Shown here: positions 28,833 to 39,578 of the stretch, in pieces
Numbering within the stretch: position 1 is the first letter of the stretch
Layout: every line of letters begins with the position of its first letter
Assembly: GCA_029690005.1 (NCBI GenBank)
Contig: CP121458.1
Span: 2,790,001-2,854,000 of the forward strand
Direction of reading: 5' to 3'
Origin: Prescottella defluvii
GTDB taxonomy: Bacteria; Actinomycetota; Actinomycetes; Mycobacteriales; Mycobacteriaceae
DNA: 64,000 nucleotides
Made by a program: the position numbers and the translations under genes
Notes under the pieces: model-generated
Database searches by the model: none
Told to the model about the DNA's origin: nothing
Seen by the model: the letters and a program-made list of their open reading frames with translations, nothing else

Positions 28833-30157
28833 GTGAGCGACGCCGTCGTCCTCATAGTTCTCGCGGTCGTGCTGGTGCCGCTGGGCGGCCTGTTCGCGGC
28901 CCTCGATTCGGCGCTCAACACGCTCTCGCCCGCACGGGTCGACGAGCTGGCGAAGGACGAACGTCCCGGTGCGGCACGGCTGGTGGGGATCGTCGCCGAC
29001 CGCCCCCGCTACGTCAATCTCATGGTCCTGCTGCGGATCCTGTGCGAGATCGCGGCGGCGGTCCTCCTCGCCGGGGCGCTGATCGAGCTGATCGGCCCGG
29101 TGTGGGGTGTCGTCGTCACGATCGTGGTGATGGTGCTCGTCGACTACGTCGCGATCGGCGTCGGCCCGCGCACCCTCGGCCGGCAGCACGCGTACCCGCT
29201 CGCGCTCGCGGCCGCGATGCCGTTGGTCGCGCTCGGTGCGCTGCTCAGCCCGGTCAGCCGGCTGCTGATCCTGGTCGGCAACGCGCTCACCCCGGGCCGC
29301 GGATTCCGCGCCGGGCCGTTCGCGTCCGAGATCGAGTTGCGTGAGCTGGTCGACCTGGCGCAGGAGCGCGGCGTGGTGGCCGACGAGGAACGCCGGATGA
29401 TCCAGTCGGTGTTCGAACTCGGCGACACCTCCGCCCGCGAGGTCATGGTGCCGCGCACGGAGATGGTGTGGATCGAGGCCGACAAGACCGCCGGCCAGGC
29501 GACGTCGCTCGCGGTGCGCAGCGGCCACTCGCGCATCCCCGTCATCGGCGAGAACGTCGACGACGTGCTCGGCGTCGTCTATCTCAAGGACCTCGTCCAG
29601 CAGACCTACTACTCGTCGGACGGCGGCCGCAGCGTCACCGTCTCCCAGGTGATGCGCCCGGCGGTGTTCGTGCCCGACTCGAAGCCGCTCGACAGCCTTC
29701 TGGCGGAGATGCAGCGCGACCGCAACCACATGGCGGTCCTCGTCGACGAGTACGGCGGCATCGCCGGGCTGGTCACCATCGAGGACGTGATCGAGGAGAT
29801 CGTCGGCGAGATCGCCGACGAGTACGACACCGACGAGACCCCGCCGGTCGAGGATCTCGGGACGGCTCGTACCGGGTCTCGGCACGGTTGCCGGTCGAGG
29901 ATCTCGGGGAGTTGTTCGACGTCGAGATCGAGAACGACGAGGTCGAAACGGTCGGCGGGCTGCTCGGCTACGAACTCGGACGCGTACCGCTGCCGGGGTC
30001 GCAGGTCGTCGCCGCGGGGCTGCTGCTGCGCGGTGAGGGCGGCGCCGACGTGCGCGGCCGCGTCCGGATCAGCACGGTGTACGTCGAGCGCGTGCTCGGC
30101 GAGGAGTCGGCCGGCGCCGACGCCATGAACGAAGACGGAAACGTGAATCAGGAGTGA
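28833..30157 (+). CDS. CNNM/CorC-type membrane protein with DUF21 and CBS domains, frameshifted
   Basis: HlyC/CorC family membrane protein, probably a Mg2+ or other cation efflux regulator or transporter. Four hydrophobic segments form the DUF21 domain ([48 protein letters not shown]). Tandem CBS domains ([54 protein letters not shown]) precede the CorC_HlyC C-terminal domain in another frame from about 29860 ([30 protein letters not shown]). Total about 441 aa. The 13-bp sequence GTCGAGGATCTCG occurs twice around the break, so slippage there is also possible. It sits between ybeY and era as in mycobacteria. Confidence 0.88.
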
Positions 30158-30159
30158 AC

Positions 30160-31077
30160 ATGACCGACAACGAATTCCGTTCCGGCTTCGTCTGTTTCGT
30201 CGGACGGCCCAACACGGGCAAGTCGACGCTGACGAACGCGCTGGTCGGCGAGAAGATCGCGATCACGTCGTCGCGGCCGCAGACCACCCGGCACACGATC
30301 CGCGGCATCGTGCACCGCGATTTCGCCCAGCTGATCCTGGTCGACACCCCCGGCCTGCACCGTCCGCGGACGCTGCTCGGCCAGCGTCTCAACGATCTGG
30401 TGCGCGACACGTACTCCGAGGTCGACGTCATCTGCCTGTGCATTCCGGCGGACGAGAAGATCGGCCCCGGCGACCGGTGGATTCTCGAGCAGGTGCGTCA
30501 GATGGCGCCCAAGACCAAGCTCGTCGGCATCGTCACCAAGATCGACAAAGTGAGCAAGGACGCGCTCGTCTCGCAGCTCATGGCGGTCTCCAAGCTCCTC
30601 GGCCCCGAGGCTGAGGTGATCCCGGTGTCCGCGGTCTCCGGCGAGCAGGTCGAGCTGCTGGTGAAGGTCCTGGCCGAGCTGACGGAGCCGGGTCCGGCGT
30701 TCTACCCGGACGGCGAGCTCACCGACGAGCCCGAGGAAACGCTCATGGCCGAGCTGATCCGCGAGGCCGCGCTCGAAGGCCTCGGCGACGAGCTGCCGCA
30801 CTCGCTGGCGGTCGTCATCGAGGAGATTCGCGAACGCGAGGGCCGCACCGAGAAGCAGGGCGAGATGCTCGACGTCCACGCCCTGCTGTACGTCGAGCGG
30901 CCCAGCCAGAAGGGCATCGTGATCGGCAAGGGCGGCGCCCGGCTGCGCGAAGTCGGCACCGTCGCCCGCAAGCAGATCGAGAAACTGCTCGGCGTCAAGA
31001 TCTTCCTGGACCTGCACGTCAAGGTCGCCAAGGACTGGCAGCGCGACCCGAAGCAGTTGGGCCGCTTGGGGTTCTAG
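30160..31077 (+). CDS. era: GTPase Era
   Basis: Essential GTPase that binds the 3' end of 16S rRNA during 30S assembly. The 305-aa protein shows GRPNTGKSTLTN (G1), TTRHTIRG (G2), DTPGLHRPR (G3) and TKIDKV (G4), followed by a KH type 2 domain with the RNA-binding loop GIVIGKGGARLREVG. The ATG at 30160 is 6 nt after AGGAG; a GTG at 30154 is an alternative. It is the last gene of the operon, before a hairpin terminator. Confidence 0.96.
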   Translation: MTDNEFRSGFVCFVGRPNTGKSTLTNALVGEKIAITSSRPQTTRHTIRGIVHRDFAQLILVDTPGLHRPRTLLGQRLNDLVRDTYSEVDVICLCIPADEKIGPGDRWILEQVRQMAPKTKLVGIVTKIDKVSKDALVSQLMAVSKLLGPEAEVIPVSAVSGEQVELLVKVLAELTEPGPAFYPDGELTDEPEETLMAELIREAALEGLGDELPHSLAVVIEEIREREGRTEKQGEMLDVHALLYVERPSQKGIVIGKGGARLREVGTVARKQIEKLLGVKIFLDLHVKVAKDWQRDPKQLGRLGF

Positions 31078-31100
31078 GATCCGCCGCTCCGGTTCTCGTC

Positions 31101-31130
31101 GTGCCGCTCCTCCGATCGGGGGAGCGGCAC
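31101..31130 (+). terminator. hairpin terminator after era
   Basis: GTGCCGCTCC (31101-31110) pairs with GGAGCGGCAC (31121-31130), loop TCCGATCGGG, 24 nt after the era stop. ATTTTC follows shortly after. It marks the end of the conserved operon and the left edge of the accessory island. Confidence 0.7.
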
Positions 31131-31218
31131 AGCCATTTTCGGTGCGATTACCGCGGCCTCGTGCCACGATTGACCTCTCGACACGTTGAACTGACGGCAC
31201 CGTCCGGAGGAGGCGCCG

Positions 31219-31731
31219 ATGCCGCGGGCACGAACCTACGGTCAGGCCAACCCGATTCAGCGTGGACTGCGCTCGGTTGCCGGCCTGGCGCCGGTGTCCT
31301 GGGTGTTCGCGCGCACACTGCACCGCGTCGACGGTCCGATCTTCCGGATCACCAGGGGGCGGCGGACTCTGACGAGCATGCTCGCGGGTTTGCCGGTGGT
31401 CATGCTCACGACGACGGGCGCGCGCAGCGGCGTCCGCCGCACGGTCCCGCTGCTCGGGTTGCCTGACGACGACCGGATCGTGGTGATCGCGTCCAACTAT
31501 GGGCAGGCGGACAACCCGTCCTGGTACTACAACCTGCGCGCCCACCCGGGGGCCGAGATCTCGGTCGCCGGCGGAGCGGCGGCGGCGGTGCGGGCGCACG
31601 AGGTGGCGGGCGCGGAACGGGAGAGGCTGTGGAGGCTCGGGTTGTCGATCTATCCGGCCTGGGCGGTATACGAGAAGCGGGCCACCGGACGCCGGATCCC
31701 GGTGATGGTTCTCGAACCCGACAGCGCCTGA
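31219..31731 (+). CDS. deazaflavin (F420)-dependent nitroreductase family protein
   Basis: A 170-aa DUF385/Ddn-family split-barrel protein. The F420-binding core is LPVVMLTTTGARSGVRRTVPLLGLPDDDRIVVIASNYGQADNPSWYYNLRAHP, with the family-typical TTGARSG..R..P and NPxWyyNLxAxP motifs. Members reduce quinones, nitroimidazoles or other substrates with F420H2. The C-terminal IYPAWAVYEKRATGRRIPVMVLEP is also usual. A very strong GGAGGAGG lies 7-8 nt before the ATG at 31219. The gene is intact and converges with the PucR gene. Confidence 0.85.
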   Translation: MPRARTYGQANPIQRGLRSVAGLAPVSWVFARTLHRVDGPIFRITRGRRTLTSMLAGLPVVMLTTTGARSGVRRTVPLLGLPDDDRIVVIASNYGQADNPSWYYNLRAHPGAEISVAGGAAAAVRAHEVAGAERERLWRLGLSIYPAWAVYEKRATGRRIPVMVLEPDSA

Positions 31732-31781
31732 CCGCGGCGAGAGCGCGTCGGACCGATCTTCGACGGTCGGGCCCCGCGATG

Positions 31782-33331
31782 TCAGCGGGCCGTGGTCGTG
31801 ATCGAGCTGAGCACGAGCGCCGCCGCCAACCGGACGCGATGATCCGTCACGTCGAGCCCCGAAAGATCGATGATCTGTTTCATCCGGTAGCGCAGGGTGT
31901 TCGGATGCACGTGGAGTTTCCGAGCGGCGCGCTTGGGTTCGCCGTAGTGATCGAGGTACATGGCCAGCGTGGCGACGAAGTCCGATCCGCGTTCCCGGTC
32001 GTGATCAACCAGCAACTGCACCGGTCCGATGTCGAAGGGCGTCGCGAGGAGCGCTGAGCGGGCGCGGGCGAGTGCGATGTCGGTCCACGCATCCACGAAC
32101 GACATCGACGAAGCGCGGAGGCGTCCCTCCCGTGCGAGCGTCACCAGTTCCATTGCCTCCGAGCTGGATCTGGACAGTTCGACCTGGCTGCGTGCAAGTG
32201 CGCCGCCCAGCGCCGCCGCGCTCGCGTGGTCCGTGGCGGCGACCACGGCCCGCAACCATTCCCAGCTCCCTGCGACCCCCGCGGACCCAGTATCCGAGAC
32301 GACTGCGATCGGTACGTCGTCGAGTGTCGTGAGCAATGGTTGGAGCCATCCGTGTCGTCGGAGGAAGCCCTCCCACACGGCGATCTGCGCATCAGCGGTG
32401 TCGCCACGCGCGCACGACAGCGCGACGACGCGCCACGGTCCCTGAGGAAGCGGGAAGGTGCCGACGTCGTCGGGCGAGAGCATGAGCGCGCGAAGACGGT
32501 CCGCGGACATTCGCCGCGCCATCGCGGACTGGGCGCGCAACCGAACCAGGTGTAGCGCGACGACGGATGCGGTCCGTGCCAGCTCGCGCAGTTGGTTCGG
32601 GACACCGGTTCGGGATCGACGAACCAGATGGACCCGAGAAGTTCCCGACCGGAACGGATCGGAACTACGAGGCGCGGTAGGAAGCCTTCCTGCTCGGAGT
32701 CGACCCGGATGGGAGCGTCGCAGCCGTGGAGTCGGCGAAAGGTTCCGCGAGATCGGAAATGCCGGATCACGTTCTCGGGAACGCGTCGCCCGACGATAGT
32801 GGAGATCCGAGCGGCGTCGGCGGTGCCCTGCAGCTCCGAATAGGCGAGGACTCGGGATTGGGTGTCCTCGATGGTGACAGGCGCGCCGACGATCGCGGCC
32901 GCGGCGTCGGCAAGGACGAAGAGCGCGTCGTAGTCGGCAGGTTCGCCGCCGATCCCGGAGCCGGCCTGGGCGGTCGAATGGTCGATGATGCTCCGGATCA
33001 GCCACACGAGGTGTGTCCACGAGGTAGTCGGTTGCAACGCGACGAGTCCGACGCCGAGCGATTCGGCCGTACTCACCACGTCCGGCTGGGCTGCGGCGGG
33101 TGCGTGCAACACCACCGCACACGAACCGGCCCGAGCGGCGCTCTGTAGGAGTTCGACCGCCCGTGACGTCTCGTGGATCCCCGGTCCGAGCACCAGGTGC
33201 CCGCGACTGTCCATCTCGATCCGGTCACCCTCGGAGAGAACGACGTCGGTGACCTGATCTCGGTGTGCAGTCACGGTCGGGCGTACCACGGCAGTGCCCA
33301 GGGATTCGATGAGGTAGCTCAGGCGAATCAT
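31782..33331 (-). CDS. PucR family transcriptional regulator, frameshifted
   Basis: The product, about 516 aa, has the PucR architecture: an N-terminal purine-catabolism-regulator-like domain (VTDVVLSEGDRIEMDSRGHLVLGPG), a middle GAF/CdaR-like region (VGAPVTIEDTQSRVLAYSE, LVVPIRSGRELLGSIWFVD) and a C-terminal helix-turn-helix (YLDHYGEPKRAARKLHVHPNTLRYRMKQI). The frame changes once near 32605. PucR/CdaR proteins usually activate nearby catabolic genes in response to the substrate. It is divergent from the oxidase gene at 33508 and is the likely local regulator. Confidence 0.85.
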
Positions 33332-33507
33332 GTTCCTCCAGGGTGCTCTGTCGGGCAGGTTGTCGATTGCCGTTCGGCAACAACATGATTCGATTGTGCG
33401 ATCGGCACAGTTTCAGCGGCAGCTGTTGAGGCTTCGCGACGGTGACGGGCGACGTTCGCTGGTCGATCCTCGTTAGGGCTGGGAAGATCGAGGAAGAGAG
33501 GTACGAC

Positions 33508-34763
33508 ATGGTCAACAGTCATGCGGCCCCGAGACGGGTCGGGATCGTCGGAGCCGGAATGGTCGGGTTGTCGACCGCATGGTTCCTGCAAGAGCGGGGA
33601 ATCGATGTCACCGTGTTCGACCGCGACGGTGTCGCGGCCGGGGCGTCGTGGGGAAATGCAGGGTGGATCACGCCCGCCATCAGCACACCGCTGCCGGAAC
33701 CGGCTGTTCTCCGTTACGGCATCCGGGCCTTGCTCAGCCCGCGTTCGCCCGTCTACGTTCCACCGACGTCGAATCCGCGCTTGATCCGATTTCTCGCCTC
33801 GTTCGCGCTGCACAGCACGACGACGCGCTGGCAGCGGGCGATGACTGCGCTGGCCGAGATCAACCGACAGGCGCTGCCTGCGTTCGCGGTTCTCGAGGAG
33901 AACGGTGTCGACGGGCGGACGCACGAGGCGAAGTCCTTTCTGGCGGCGTATCGAACGGCGCAGGAGAGGGCGGTACTGCTCGAGGAGATCGAGCACATCC
34001 GAGGTGCGGGCCAGGAGGTCGCCTTCGACGTACTGTCCGGCGACGACGCCCGCGAGGTGGAGCCGTCCCTGTCCGACCGGATCGGCGCCGCGATCCGACT
34101 GCACGGCCAACGGTTCGTCGATCCCGGCAGTTTCGTGGGAAGCCTCGCGACTGCTGTACGCGCGCGTGGCGGCCTCGTGCTCGAAGGTACCGACGTCACG
34201 GCGGTGGTGGACGACGGAGCCGCTGTGCGTGTTTCGACGTCGACCGGTGACGAGGGGCCTTTCGACGCGGTCGTGCTCGCCACGGGAACGTGGCTGGGCG
34301 ACATCGCTCGTGGTTTCGGGGTCGGCCTCCCGGTGCAGGCAGGCCGGGGGTACAGCTTCAGTGTTCCGATCGACCACCTTCCGTCGGGTCCCGTCTACTT
34401 TCCGGCGCAGCGTGTCGCGTGCACACCGCTCGGGGACCGGCTTCGGGTAGCCGGGATGATGGAGTTCCGCTCACCGGAGGCGCCGCTCGATCGGCGGCGA
34501 ATCCAGGCCATCGTGGAGGCCGCCCGTCCGTTGCTGCGTGGGGCGGACCTGGACGATCGGCGAGACGAATGGGTGGGTCCCGGCCGTGCACACCCGACGG
34601 GTTGCCGCTGGTCGGCGCAACTCGATCCCCGCGGGTGTACGTCGCCGGCGGCCACGGCATGTGGGGGATCACCCTCGGCCCGGCCACGGGACGTCTCCTC
34701 GCCGACAGTATCTCGACAGGGCGCCTGGTCCCCGAACTGGCCGCGTTCGACCCGCTGCGATGA
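33508..34763 (+). CDS. FAD-dependent oxidoreductase, D-amino-acid dehydrogenase (DadA)-like, frameshifted
   Basis: DAO-superfamily flavoenzyme, about 419 aa, likely to oxidise an amine or D-amino acid to an imine. The N-terminal dinucleotide fold reads RVGIVGAGMVGLSTAWFLQERGIDVTVFDR, followed by the DadA-like AAGASWGNAGWITPAISTPLPEP. FDAVVLATGTWLGDIARGFGVGLPVQAGRGYSF is typical of the family. From about 34585 another frame gives CTPDGLPLVGA, VYVAGGHGMWGITLGPATGRLLAD and the C-terminus. The ATG at 33508 follows AGGAAGAGAGG. It is divergent from the PucR regulator and the exact substrate is unknown. Confidence 0.85.
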
Positions 34764-34797
34764 TCCGACTCGACACCCGCTGAACCCACGACGGAGA

Positions 34798-34822
34798 CGG
34801 CCCGAGGCGATGCCTCGGGCCG
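34798..34822. terminator. bidirectional hairpin between convergent genes
   Basis: CGGCCCGAGGC (34798-34808) pairs perfectly with GCCTCGGGCCG (34812-34822) around a GAT loop. It lies between the ends of the DadA-like gene and the convergent aminotransferase. There is no clear T run. Confidence 0.65.
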
Positions 34823-34848
34823 CCCGGAGCGGTGCTGGCGTCGCATGG

Positions 34849-36149
34849 TCACGCTTCGACCGCGGCCGACACTTTCATCAGGACGGCTTCCAACACCGCG
34901 AGGGCCTCGGCGGCCTCTTCGGGGGTGACCGTCATCGGCGGCGTGACACGAAGGACGTTGCCGTTCAATCCGCCCGTCCGACGAGGAGGCCCGCTGCACG
35001 CGCCTCCGCGAGGACGGCTGTGGTCGCCGACACGGCGGGCGTCTTGGTGCCTGGCAGTACGAGTTCGACTCCGATCATCAGCCCGACACCGCGGACCTCA
35101 CCGATCAGCGGGCATCGAGCGGCAATGGCCCGCAGACCGTCGGAGAGCAGCGCGCCGACGCGGTCCGCGTTGGACTGCAGGTCGTGATCCTCGATGTAGT
35201 CCAGTACCGCGTTCCCCGCGGCCATCGCCATCGGATTGCCGCCGGCGGTGGAGATCGAGTTCGCGGTCAGCGAGTTCATGAGCGACTCCTCTGCAACGAC
35301 GCCGCCGATGCTCATGCCATTCGCCAGGCCCTTCGCGAAGGTGATGGTCTGAGGCCGGACGCCGTAGTGCTCGATTCCGAACCAGGACCTGCCGGTTCGT
35401 CCCCAGCCCGACTGCACCTCGTCGGAGACGAATGGAATCTCATACTCGCGCAACACCTCCTGCATCGCCAGGAAGAACCCGTCCGGGGGAGTCGCGAAAC
35501 CCCCCGCGCCCTGGACCGGTTCGGCGATGAAGCAGGCGACGTTCCCCGAGGTGGACGTCTCGATCATCGTGCGGAGTTCGTCGGCGCACGCGGCGGTGTA
35601 GGCGTCGTCGTCCAGGTGCCCGAACGGACTCCGGTACTTGTAGCCGCTGTGCGCGTACGTCACCTGCAACGGACTGAGGGAGGTGGCCGACCATCCCCGG
35701 ATGCCGGTGGCCGCGACGGTGCCGAACGACCGACCGTGGTAGCTACCCCGCAGGGCGATGACCTGGTTCGAGGACTTCGCGCAACTGGTGAGGAGAAAGG
35801 CCGTCTCGACGGCCTCCGATCCCGAGTTGACGAAGAAGACGCGCGGATCGTCGATCGGGGCCCGAGCGGCGATCTTCTCCGCGAGCTCCACCTGGGCTCG
35901 GATCAGATAGAGCGTCGACGAGTGCATGATGCGTCCGGCTTGGGCTCGGACCGCCTCGGTGATCTCCGGAATGTCGTGACCGACCATGGTCGCGAGGAGA
36001 CCGCCGAAGAAGTCGAGATAGGTGCGGCCGTCCCCTCCTGTGACGCGGCGTCCGTTCCCGGACACGAGTTCGAGGGGATCCGAGTAGTACAGGGACATCC
36101 ACTCGGGCATGACGGAACGGTGCCGGTCGTACAGCGTGGCCTCGGTCAT
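34849..36149 (-). CDS. class III aminotransferase (AGXT2/omega-transaminase-like), frameshifted near its end
   Basis: PLP-dependent enzyme of about 434 aa. Motifs are YLDFFGGLLATMVGHDIPEI, VFFVNSGSEAVETAFLL, GSYHGRSFGTVAATG, CFIAEPVQGAGGF, PFVSDEVQSGWGRTG (Asp contacting PLP) and ITFAKGLANG with the Schiff-base lysine. The overall pattern resembles alanine-glyoxylate aminotransferase 2 and other beta/omega-amino acid transaminases. Near 34975 the frame changes and the C-terminus is GGLNGNVLRVTPPMTVTPEEAAEAL. It is divergent from the M20 gene and is likely to belong to the island's catabolic pathway. Confidence 0.88.
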
Positions 36150-36480
36150 TCTGGTGCTCCTGCCAAGGGTCGTGGGAGCCGCGGATCAGTCCTCGCGGCG
36201 CGGTTGCCTAGGCGCGTCACGATAGAACTGATCGGAATCGTGATCGAGATTGCTCGGCACTGCGTCCGAGTATCTGAAATTTCCTGTAGGCGACTTCGTG
36301 TCCCGATCTGAACTGACCGGTACGTATGCCCGGTCGGCAGGGACTTCGACGCCGATCCGAGTAGTCCGGCCGGGCGAAAGTTCATATAGTGACACTCGAC
36401 AGCCGTCCTCGTTGCCCAACCATCGCTCGGAGTTCATCGTGGGTCCACCGAACGAACGGATGACCGAACGAGGTGTTGCG
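36150..36480. promoter_or_regulatory. 331-bp divergent promoter region between aminotransferase and M20 genes
   Basis: No gene is visible. TATAGT near 36385 is a good -10 box for the rightward M20-IclR operon. The half closer to the aminotransferase should hold its promoter. Short partial dyads (for example around GATCGGAATCGTGATCGAGAT near 36230) could be regulator sites, but none is a clean palindrome. Confidence 0.45.
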
Positions 36481-37763
36481 ATGACCCGGATGACCGAAGC
36501 CCCCGGAGAGATGGTGGGCCGGCTGCGCGAGGCGGTCGAGGAGTTGAGGGACCCGATGCTCGAGTTCCTCTCCGGCAGTGTGCGTTGCGCCAGCGTCAGC
36601 GGCAACGAGGACACGATCCACGGGTTCCTCACCGACTGGTTCGGGCTCAGGGCTGGACCCATGAGGCGCAGCAACTCCACCTCACGGACGCCGGCCGCGC
36701 GGCGGACCCGGCCACGGAGCCGCGGCTCGAGCACCGCTGCAACATCGTCGCGTGGCCCCGGCCGCCCCGCGACGGTGTCCCGACCGTCGTGCTGAACGGG
36801 CACATCGATGTCGTTCCGCCCGGTGATGTCGATTCCTGGACGTTGCCCCCCTTCAGCGGTGAGCGCCGCGACGGACGCGTTCACGGGCGCGGATCGGTGG
36901 ACACGAAGGGGCCCATCGCATCCGGAATCTTCGCGCTGCAGGCGCTGCGAAACCTGAACGTGGAGTTGCCTTTCGACGTGGCGGTCCAGTTGGTCGTCGC
37001 CGAGGAGACCACGGGCATCGGTACCCGTGCAGCGTTCGAACGGATTACGGAGCCGGCGGCGGCCGTCGTTCTCGAACCGACACGCGGAGTTGCGGCGCCG
37101 GCGGGAACCGGGCTGCTGTTCTTCCGCGTCGAGATCGACGGTGTCTCGGCCCACACGTCGGCACCGTGGCGCGGCCAGGACGCTTTCCTGCATCTGATGC
37201 GCGTGCACTCCGCCCTGTCCGACCTCGCGGACACGCGGGCTGAGGAGCAGCAGGAACGAGTACTTCGCGGACATCCCGACGCCGGTTCCGTTCGTCATGG
37301 GGACGGTGCGCGCGGGGACGTGGCGGGCCGCAGTGCCGGATGCCGCCGAGATGGCCGGTCGCTGGGGAGTGGCAGCCGGTGAAGATCTCGACGAGATGCG
37401 TGCCCGGATCGAGTCGCTGGTGGCGAAGGTCGACGCCGACGCCGGCTGGGGCGCGCGACCGAGCCGGGTCGTCTGGCAGCACGAGTTGCCGGGATGGCAG
37501 ACGGATGCCGACGCGCATCTCGTACATGCGGTCCGGGAGAGCATCGACGCTGTGCGCGGATCGGCGACTCCTCTGGTGGGGCTGACGGCGGCCACCGACG
37601 CCGCGCAGTACGGTCCCGCGGCATCCCCACGATCATCTACGGTCCCGGCGACACGGCGCTCGCGCACAGCCCGGACGAGTCGATCGAGGAGGACGAGGTG
37701 GTCGCCTCGGCCCAGGTGTTGGCGCGAACCCTGCTCGCCCTCGCGTCGCGGACGACGTCGTGA
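36481..37763 (+). CDS. M20 family metallopeptidase/deacylase (ArgE/DapE-like), three frameshifts
   Basis: Zinc-dependent amidohydrolase of the ArgE/DapE group, about 428 aa, which removes an acyl or similar group from an amino compound. Metal-site motifs are VVLNGHIDVVPPGD (His and catalytic Asp), HGRGSVDTKGPIASG (bridging Asp), VVAEETTGIGTR (Glu pair) and a terminal GPGDTALAHSPDESIE (His). The dimerisation domain contains VSAHTSAPWRGQDAF. The frame changes near 36645, 37250 and 37617. The ATG at 36481 has GAGG about 7 nt upstream. Its TGA overlaps the GTG of the IclR gene, so the two are coupled. Confidence 0.85.
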
Positions 37764-38566
37764 CTTCCTCGAACGCGGGGACAACGCTGCGGACCCTGTC
37801 CCGGGGTCTGGAAGTACTCGAGGCCATTGCCGCTGCCGATGGGACGGCGTCCGCGAAAAGCCTTGCACGACAGCTGGATCTCAATCGCAGCACGTGCTAT
37901 CACATCCTCCGTACGCTGCAGGAGGACGGCTTCGTCACGAGGCTGCCCAAAGGCACCTACATCGTGGGCAGTCGGGCGGCACGACTGAGTAAGACGGTGG
38001 CCGATCACACCCGCCCCGATCCGACGCTCTCGGCGCTGTTGTCCCGGTTGCATCGGCTGACCCGGGAGACGGTGTACATCTCCGGCTGGTACCACGGCAC
38101 CGTCACGCTCCAGGAATGGATCGCCGGACTGCACATGCTGAACGTCGGAAACCTGGACGTGGGCTACACCGGCAACATGCACGCCCGCGCGTCGTGCAAG
38201 GCGATCCTCGCGCACCTGCCGGCACGCGACGTCGAGGCGATGCTCCCCGATGACAGTTTCAGCCGACTGACTCCGAACACGATCCCTGACCACGAAACGT
38301 TGGCTGCCGAGCTCAGGATGGTCGCCCAGCGGGGCTACGCGATAGACGCCGAGGAATACGAGGTCGGTGTGTCCTGCGTGGCAGCACCGTTCTTCGACGT
38401 GGACGGTAGACCTTCGGGCGCCTACGCGGTATCGGCGCCGACGAGCCGATTCAACCGCGACCTCGGCTCGCTGAGCACGCACGTACGCGACGTGGCGCAC
38501 CGGGCCACGGCGCACCTTCGCACCACCTCGCCCACGCCGCTGCGCGCGGTGGGCGACGGCCGCTGA
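37760..38566 (+). CDS. IclR family transcriptional regulator
   Basis: A 268-aa regulator with an N-terminal winged helix (LSRGLEVLEAIAAADGTASAKSLARQLDLNRSTCYHILRTLQEDGFV) and a C-terminal IclR effector-binding domain (MHARASCKAILAHLP, RGYAIDAEEYEVGVSCVAAPFFD). Such proteins typically repress or activate catabolic operons and bind small organic acids. The start GTG overlaps the M20 stop. It lies just upstream of the E1 alpha gene, with 61 bp between, and is a second candidate regulator of the island. The gene is intact. Confidence 0.92.
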   Translation: MTSSNAGTTLRTLSRGLEVLEAIAAADGTASAKSLARQLDLNRSTCYHILRTLQEDGFVTRLPKGTYIVGSRAARLSKTVADHTRPDPTLSALLSRLHRLTRETVYISGWYHGTVTLQEWIAGLHMLNVGNLDVGYTGNMHARASCKAILAHLPARDVEAMLPDDSFSRLTPNTIPDHETLAAELRMVAQRGYAIDAEEYEVGVSCVAAPFFDVDGRPSGAYAVSAPTSRFNRDLGSLSTHVRDVAHRATAHLRTTSPTPLRAVGDGR

Positions 38567-38627
38567 CACCGCACCGTCGCGCAGCGGTCACCTATTCACG
38601 AATCATCACCAAGACTGTGGAGGACAC

Positions 38628-39578
38628 ATGTCTCGACTTCTGCTGCGATATTTCCGCGAGATGCACAGAATCCGCGCGACCGAGAACGAGATACTTCGGT
38701 TGCGCAAGGCGGGTGACGTCGTCGGATCGGTTCACCTGTGCAACGGACAGGAAGCTATCTACGTCGGTGGCGCTGCCGGCCTGGACCTTTCGCGGGACGC
38801 GGTGTTTCCCACCTACCGTGGCCACGGCTGGGCCCTCGCCCTCGGAGCCTCCGTGCACGAAGTGCTCGCCGAACTCCTCGGCCGGAGCACCGGTGCGAAC
38901 GGTGGCAGGGGAGGGTCGGCCTACTTCTCCACACCGGCGCACGCGATGTACGGCGAGAACTCGATCGTCGGTGCCGGTGCGCCGATCGCCGCGGGTGCGG
39001 CTCTCGCCGCCACCTTCGACGGCTCGGGCAGGGTTGCGGTGGCGTCCTTCGGGGACGGCGCACTGAATCAGGGTGCCGTCCACGAGGCGATGAACTTCGC
39101 GTCCATTCGCAACCTCCCGGTGATCTTCTTCGTCGAGAACAACCACTACTCGGAGATGACCCCGATCGTCGACATGGTCAAGAACGAGGTCCTGTTCAAA
39201 CGGGCCGGCATCTACGGCTTCACCGGCGCCCGGATCGACGGAAACGACCCCGTCAAGGTCGCCGAAGCCGTCTCCCGGGCAGCAGCCCACGCGCGCGACG
39301 GCAAGGGACCTGTCCTCATCGAGGCGATGACGCATCGTCTCGTCGGGCACTACATCGGTGACGCCCAGCAGTACCGGCCCGACGGCGAGATCGAGGAAAT
39401 CACCCCCGACGAACCGCTGGTCCGCGCCGCGCAGGCGCTGCTGGCGTCCGGTGTGACACAGGCCGATCTCGATGCCGTGGCCGCCGATGTCGCCCGCGAG
39501 GTCGCCGACGCGTCGGAGCAGGCGCTGCGCGACCCGATTGCCGACCCCGACACCGCTCTGGAGCACCTCTATGCCTGA
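38628..39578 (+). CDS. TPP-dependent 2-oxoacid/acetoin dehydrogenase E1 component, alpha subunit
   Basis: A 316-aa alpha subunit of a thiamine-diphosphate E1 enzyme, closest in form to AcoA/PDH E1 alpha. The TPP/Mg motif is GDGALNQGAVHEAMNFASIRNLP...ENNHY (about residue 143), with AHAMYGENSIVGAGAPIAAGAAL before it and THRLVGHYIGDAQQYR after. It should decarboxylate a 2-oxo acid or cleave an acyloin together with the beta subunit encoded next. No E2 or E3 gene is adjacent, which is unusual. The last 8 nt overlap the beta-subunit gene. Confidence 0.9.
   Translation: MSRLLLRYFREMHRIRATENEILRLRKAGDVVGSVHLCNGQEAIYVGGAAGLDLSRDAVFPTYRGHGWALALGASVHEVLAELLGRSTGANGGRGGSAYFSTPAHAMYGENSIVGAGAPIAAGAALAATFDGSGRVAVASFGDGALNQGAVHEAMNFASIRNLPVIFFVENNHYSEMTPIVDMVKNEVLFKRAGIYGFTGARIDGNDPVKVAEAVSRAAAHARDGKGPVLIEAMTHRLVGHYIGDAQQYRPDGEIEEITPDEPLVRAAQALLASGVTQADLDAVAADVAREVADASEQALRDPIADPDTALEHLYA

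Noticed and set aside
29847..29910. Direct repeat GTCGAGGATCTCG in the CBS-domain gene as a mobile-element target duplication
   Set aside because: Only about 30 bp of ordinary coding sequence lies between the copies and both encode VEDLG in the protein; it is a short internal repeat.
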